Assembly (NCBI RefSeq): GCF_001905345.1
Contig: NZ_LFBV01000009.1
Location: 248,001 to 312,000, forward strand
Length of the DNA: 64,000 nucleotides
Source: Streptomyces uncialis
GTDB lineage: Bacteria; Actinomycetota; Actinomycetes; Streptomycetales; Streptomycetaceae
Direction of reading: 5' to 3'
Position numbers and translations under genes: made by a program. Within the stretch, counting starts at the first letter, position 1. Each line of letters begins with the position of its first letter. The notes beneath the pieces are model-generated. The model was given only the letters and a program-made list of their open reading frames with translations. It searched no databases and was not told the DNA's origin. Shown in pieces: positions 60,214 through 64,000 of this stretch.

Positions 60214-61806
60214 ATGCCCCCGACGCTCGCCTCCCTCGTCCAGCACTCCGCCCTCAAACTCACCGTCCGGGCGGGCGGCGACCGGCTGGACACCCCCGTC
60301 CGGTGGGCCCATGTGAGCGAGCTGGCCGACCCCGTGCCCTATATGGAGGGCGGCGAGCTGCTGCTCATCACGGCACTCAAGCTCGACGCCGAGGACCCGG
60401 GCGAGATGCGGCGCTATGTGCGGCGGCTGGCCAAGGCGGGCGTCGTCGGCCTCGGGTTCGCCGTCGGGGTCCACTACGACGACATCCCCGACGCCCTTCT
60501 CGACGCCGCCCGCGACGAGGACTTCCCGCTGCTCGCCGTACCGCGCCGCACCCCCTTCATCGCCATCAGCAAAGCCGTCTCCGAAGCCATCGCCCGCGAC
60601 CAGTACCGCGCCGTCACCGCCGGGTTCGCCGCCCAGCGCGAGCTGACCCGGCGCACGCTCGCCGACGGCCCCGAGGGGCTGCTCGCCGTGCTCGCCGCCC
60701 AGGTCGACGGCTGGGCCGCGCTGTACGACGCCTCCGGCGCCGTCGTCGCCGCCGCGCCCGAATGGGCCGCGCGGCGCGCCGCCCGGCTCACCGCCGACGT
60801 GGCGCGGCTCGGCCGGAGCGCGGCCACCGCCAGCGCGGTCGTCGGCGGCGCCGAGGACCGCGTCGAACTCCATCCGCTCGGCACCGGACGGCGGCCCCGC
60901 TCCGCGCTCGCCGTCGGTACGGCGTCCGCGCTGGGCACCGCCGAGCGCTACGCCGTGCACTCCGCGATCGCCCTGCTCACCCTCACCACCGAGCGCTCGC
61001 GGGCGCTGCACGCGGCGGAGGAACGCATCGGGACGGCCGTGCTGCGGCTGCTGCTCGCCGCGCGGCCCGACGACGCGCGTGCCGTCGCCGGGGATCTGTA
61101 CGGGGCGCTCCTCGACGCGCCGTTCCGGATCGCCGTCGCGGTGGCACCCGCCGGGTCCACGGGCGGTGCGGGGACCGGGGGCGGTTCGGGTTCGGGTGTT
61201 GCCGTGGGTCTCGCCGAGGCGGTGGAGTCCGCCGCGGCGCGTGCGGGGGAGCCGGTGCTCCTCGCGCCCGGTCCCGTGGAGCCCGACGGCCCGGAGCGGC
61301 TGACCCTCGTGCTGGCCGACGGGGGCGCGGCGGCGCACGCCTGCGCGGGGTACGCGGAGGGGGACGGTGCGGGGGGTCCGGGGTCCGCCGGGCTGGTGAT
61401 CGGGGTGTCGCCGCCCGTGCTGGTCGGCGGGGCGCCCGAGGCGCATCAGCAGGCCGAGCAGGCGCTGGCCGTGGCGCGGCGGCGGGGGCGGTCGTACGTC
61501 GAGCACGAGGAGGTGGCCGCAGGGTCCGTGCTGCCGCTGCTCGCGGACGACGCGGTGCGGGCGTTCGCGGACGGGCTGCTGCGGGCCCTGCGGGAGCATG
61601 ACGCCACCGGGCGGGGGGACCTGGTCGCCTCGCTGCGGGCGTGGCTGTCGCGGCACGGGCAGTGGGACGCGGCGGCGGCGGATCTCGGGGTGCACCGGCA
61701 TACGCTCCGGTACCGGATGCGGAGGGTCGAGGAGATCCTCGGGCGCTCTCTCGACGACCCGGACGTCCGGATGGAGCTGTGGCTGGCGCTGAAGATTCCC
61801 CGGTGA
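60214..61806 (+). CDS. PucR-family transcriptional regulator
   Basis: A 530-residue regulator. The N-terminal PucR domain (residues 1-120, LTVRAGGDRLDTPVRWAHVSELADP) probably senses a nitrogen compound; a GAF/GGDEF-like middle follows, with a Gly-rich low-complexity segment near 310-325. The C-terminal HTH_30 is complete (LRAWLSRHGQWDAAAADLGVHRHTLRYRMRRVEEILGRSL in pieces). It lies between the ATPase gene and a GabD-like dehydrogenase and is the best candidate to control gabT and that gene. ATG 60214 follows GAAGG. Confidence 0.9.
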   Translation: MPPTLASLVQHSALKLTVRAGGDRLDTPVRWAHVSELADPVPYMEGGELLLITALKLDAEDPGEMRRYVRRLAKAGVVGLGFAVGVHYDDIPDALLDAARDEDFPLLAVPRRTPFIAISKAVSEAIARDQYRAVTAGFAAQRELTRRTLADGPEGLLAVLAAQVDGWAALYDASGAVVAAAPEWAARRAARLTADVARLGRSAATASAVVGGAEDRVELHPLGTGRRPRSALAVGTASALGTAERYAVHSAIALLTLTTERSRALHAAEERIGTAVLRLLLAARPDDARAVAGDLYGALLDAPFRIAVAVAPAGSTGGAGTGGGSGSGVAVGLAEAVESAAARAGEPVLLAPGPVEPDGPERLTLVLADGGAAAHACAGYAEGDGAGGPGSAGLVIGVSPPVLVGGAPEAHQQAEQALAVARRRGRSYVEHEEVAAGSVLPLLADDAVRAFADGLLRALREHDATGRGDLVASLRAWLSRHGQWDAAAADLGVHRHTLRYRMRRVEEILGRSLDDPDVRMELWLALKIPR

Positions 61807-62160
61807 GCGCAGTTGGCTTGCGCCTTTTCGGTCCGTCCGGCGGGGCGTACTTCGTTCCTGTACAGGTCGCCTTTGCTTGCGCTTCCCAGGTCTGTCCGGC
61901 TGGACGCGCTTGTTCCTGTGCCGTCGTTCGGTGGTTTCGCGCAGTTCCCCGCGCCCCTTTGGGGCGCGTTCTGCTTGTTCTTCGGGTCGGGGCCGGTCGG
62001 GATTCTCCGTCCTCGATCCGACACGCTCGGTAACACGTTCAGTGGTCCGACTGAAGAGCATCGGAGTCTGCGAGCAGAGATTCCCGCCCACCCCCTCCCG
62101 CAGCCATGCGAGTCCGCGAGGAGGGTGGTTGAACCCCAGCCCCGGGCTGATGACAGCCCG
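61807..62160 (+). repeat. Composite 3' repeat element, cluster F, plus-strand half with tail
   Basis: No gene. Directly after the pucR stop: partial lead-in (cttgcgccttttcggtccgtccgg, 61815-61860), full lead-in box at 61866-61903, one core at 61939-61958, hairpin CGCGCCCC/GGGGCGCG at 61950-61968 with TTCTGCTTGTTCTT after it, and the long conserved tail to about 62132 (GGTCGGGATTCTCCGTCCTC, CGGAGTCTGC, GCAGAGATTCCCGCCCACC), ending in a GC stem. The tail is clearly the same as in clusters B and E. Confidence 0.88.
61950..61982 (+). terminator. Repeat-borne terminator after pucR
   Basis: CGCGCCCC-TTT-GGGGCGCG (61950-61968) followed by TTCTGCTTGTTCTT (61969-61982): the same stem, loop and T-rich tail as after the beta-lactamase-like gene at 29509. 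Confidence 0.72.
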
Positions 62161-62189
62161 CAGCCTGACCGCAGCCCCAGGTGGGCGCC

Positions 62190-62405
62190 CCCATAGGGGC
62201 GCGGGGAACTGCGCACCCACGGACGACCTGTACAGGAACGAAGTACGTCCAGCCGGACAGACCTAGGAAGCGCAAGCGAAGGCGGCCTGCGGGGAACTGC
62301 GCACCCCCGTCCGACCCGCACAGGGACAGGTGCGTCCAGCGCAAGGGACCTCGGAAGCGCGAGCGAAGGCGGTCCAGCGCAAGCGAAGGCGGCCCTCGGA
62401 CAATG
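62190..62405 (-). repeat. Composite 3' repeat element, cluster F, minus-strand half
   Basis: A core in reverse orientation at 62195-62214 and a shortened one near 62288-62302, with reversed lead-in boxes (aagcgcaagcgaaggcgg type) at about 62257-62285 and repeated copies to about 62395. No minus-strand gene lies to the right, so this half has no apparent upstream gene. The gap to the dehydrogenase gene holds nothing else I can identify (62406-62516 carries its promoter and GGGAAGGG-type site). Confidence 0.8.
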
Positions 62406-62516
62406 TGGCCAGGATGTGGTGACGTTCCGTACGGGGTGGACAAACGACGGGGCTGACCGGCGCCTCTACCGTGGTGCAGACACCGCACCGCGACAGGGAA
62501 GGGCCGGACCCCGGAC

Positions 62517-63962
62517 ATGACCCCCACCACCGCCTTCTGGCTGGCCGGCCGCCAGGCCACCGGCGACACCACGTTCGACGTCACCTCCCCGTGGGACAAC
62601 CGCCTGGTCGGCAAGGTGAGCGTGCCCACCGAGGCCCAGGTCGAGGAGGCCGTGGCCAAGGCCCACGCCACCGTGGAGTGGTTCGCCGCGACCCCGGCCC
62701 ACGTCCGCGCCGCGGCCCTCCTCCACGTCTCCGAGGGCCTCGCGTCCCGCACCGAGGAGATCGCCCAGCTGATCTCCGCGGAGAACGGCAAGCCGATCAA
62801 GTGGGCCCGCGGCGAGGTCGGCCGCGCGGTCTCCGTGTTCCGGTTCGCCGCCGAGGAGGCCCGCCGCTTCAACGGCGGCGAGGCCCAGCGCCTCGACACC
62901 GACGCCGGCGGCCAGGGCCGCCTCGCCCTCACCCGCCGCTTCCCCAAGGGCGTCGTCCTCGGCATCGCCCCGTTCAACTTCCCGCTGAACCTCTGCGCCC
63001 ACAAGGTCGCCCCCGCGATCGCCGCCGGTGTGCCGATCATCCTGAAGCCCGCCCCGGCCACCCCGCTGTCCGGGCTGATCCTCGGTGAGCTGCTGGCCCA
63101 GACGGACCTGCCCGAGGGCTCCTGGTCGATCCTCCCGGTCGCCAACGACCGTATGCCCGCGCTGGTCCAGGACGAGCGGCTGCCGGTGATCTCCTTCACC
63201 GGCTCCGAGACGGTCGGCTACGCGATCATGGACTCGGTCCCGCGCAAGCACTGCACCCTGGAGCTGGGCGGAAACGGCGCGGCCGTCGTCCTCGCCGACT
63301 GGTCCAGCGACGCGGACCTCGACCTGGCCGCCCAGCGCATCGCCATGTTCTCCAACTACCAGGGCGGCCAGTCCTGCATCTCCGTGCAGCGGGTGATCGC
63401 CGACGCCGCCGTGTACGACCGGCTCGTCCCGAGGATCGTCGCCGCCGTCGAGGCCCAGGTGACCGGTGACCCCTCCGACGCCGCGACCGATGTCGGCCCG
63501 CTGGTCAGCGAGGACGCCGCCAAGCGCGTGGAGTCCTGGGTCGACGAGGCCGCCGCCGCGGGCGCCGAGGTCCTCACCGGCGGCAAGCGCGACGCCGCCG
63601 CGTACGCCCCGACCGTCCTCGCCTCCGTACCCGGTGAGGTCACCATCGCCCGCGAGGAGGTCTTCGGACCCGTCCTCGTCGTGACGCGCACGGAGGGCGA
63701 GGACGAGGCGTTCGCCGCCGTGAACTCCTCCAAGTACGGACTCCAGGCGGGCGTCTTCACCCATGACGTGCGGGCCGCGTTCCGCGCCCACCGGGCCCTG
63801 GAGGTCGGCGGCGTGATCATCGGCGACGTCCCGTCCTACCGCGCCGACCAGATGCCCTACGGCGGCGCCAAGCTCTCCGGCGTCGGCCGCGAGGGCGTCC
63901 GCTACGCCATGGACGACTACACCTACGAGCGGGTCCTGGTCCTCACCGGCCTCGACCTCTGA
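62517..63962 (+). CDS. gabD: Aldehyde dehydrogenase, probable succinic semialdehyde dehydrogenase
   Basis: A 481-residue NAD(P)-dependent aldehyde dehydrogenase. The nucleophile is Cys287 in GGQSCISVQR and the general base is in LELGGNGAAVVL. The cofactor loop is APFNFPLNLCAHKVAPAIAAG, unlike the PWNYP of the other two dehydrogenases, so it belongs to a different subgroup. Its place beside gabT and pucR makes succinic semialdehyde the likely substrate, completing GABA breakdown to succinate, although other short aldehydes are possible. ATG 62517 begins MTPTTAFWLAG. Confidence 0.85.
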   Translation: MTPTTAFWLAGRQATGDTTFDVTSPWDNRLVGKVSVPTEAQVEEAVAKAHATVEWFAATPAHVRAAALLHVSEGLASRTEEIAQLISAENGKPIKWARGEVGRAVSVFRFAAEEARRFNGGEAQRLDTDAGGQGRLALTRRFPKGVVLGIAPFNFPLNLCAHKVAPAIAAGVPIILKPAPATPLSGLILGELLAQTDLPEGSWSILPVANDRMPALVQDERLPVISFTGSETVGYAIMDSVPRKHCTLELGGNGAAVVLADWSSDADLDLAAQRIAMFSNYQGGQSCISVQRVIADAAVYDRLVPRIVAAVEAQVTGDPSDAATDVGPLVSEDAAKRVESWVDEAAAAGAEVLTGGKRDAAAYAPTVLASVPGEVTIAREEVFGPVLVVTRTEGEDEAFAAVNSSKYGLQAGVFTHDVRAAFRAHRALEVGGVIIGDVPSYRADQMPYGGAKLSGVGREGVRYAMDDYTYERVLVLTGLDL

Positions 63963-64000
63963 CGTAGCGGACCCGAGGCGGCCCCCACCGGCCACCTCAC

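Noticed and set aside
57655..62220. 1521-residue minus-strand open frame
   Set aside because: It lies opposite the membrane ATPase and pucR genes, whose products are recognisable; long antisense frames are common at this GC content and the translation is low-complexity Gly/Ala/Arg.
1..64000. tRNA and rRNA genes
   Set aside because: I looked for tRNA-like cloverleaf ends and rRNA sequences and found none; a short or unusual tRNA could be missed by eye.

Overview
The window is high-GC DNA from a Streptomyces (or very close relative) chromosome. The evidence is the pervasive third-position G/C, the frequent GTG starts, a whiG sporulation sigma factor, four tandem type I signal peptidases, a single TTA codon (in dprA), and a gene order that matches my memory of the S. 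coelicolor core from ffh through rpsP, rplS, the sip cluster, dprA, whiG, rpsB, tsf, pyrH, frr, cdsA and rlmN to a polyamine/GABA region. I saw no rRNA, tRNA, prophage, insertion sequence or CRISPR array.

Layout. 1-5149: the end of ffh, a decayed prolyl-tRNA synthetase remnant, a SprT-like metalloprotease, then rpsP-khpA-rimM-trmD and rplS. 5273-9792: four consecutive signal peptidases (sipW/X/Y/Z type), a Nudix hydrolase and a DUF2469 gene. 10093-14995: yraN-comM-dprA, whiG and a TetR regulator. 15321-22924: an M23 peptidase facing rpsB-tsf-pyrH-frr-cdsA-rlmN. 22999-27113: a TPP riboswitch and the thiamine ABC transporter thiB-thiP-thiQ. 27193-33854: a mycothiol-dependent isomerase, a serine beta-lactamase-like hydrolase, a divergent DUF4097/HTH pair and an ABC exporter-like pair.

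34066-63962: a spread-out polyamine/GABA catabolic region. It has a class III aminotransferase with an Lrp regulator, two aminobutyraldehyde dehydrogenases, a Tat-lipoprotein PotD with PotA/PotB/PotC, a PuuB-like FAD oxidase, GabT, a PucR regulator and a GabD-like dehydrogenase. Between these lie unrelated genes: a serine carboxypeptidase, a secreted protein, GDPD, adenosine deaminase, a DUF4190 protein, NADAR, a chitinase with a DasR-like operator, PAP2, and a TraD/VirD4-like membrane ATPase. Together the locus could import putrescine or spermidine, oxidise and transaminate it to aminobutyraldehyde and GABA, and feed succinate into the TCA cycle.

The most unusual signal is a dispersed composite repeat. 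A 20-base core (GCGCAGTTCCCCGCGCCCCT) occurs about 16 times in five intergenic clusters, spaced 69-74 bp apart. It is preceded by a conserved lead-in box and, in three clusters, followed by a hairpin and a conserved tail of about 170 bp. The clusters lie in 3'-3' gaps between convergent genes (one is downstream of pucR), and the core runs in the sense direction of the gene it follows. I think this is a 3'-end/terminator element family; it also supplies the last residues of one predicted protein.
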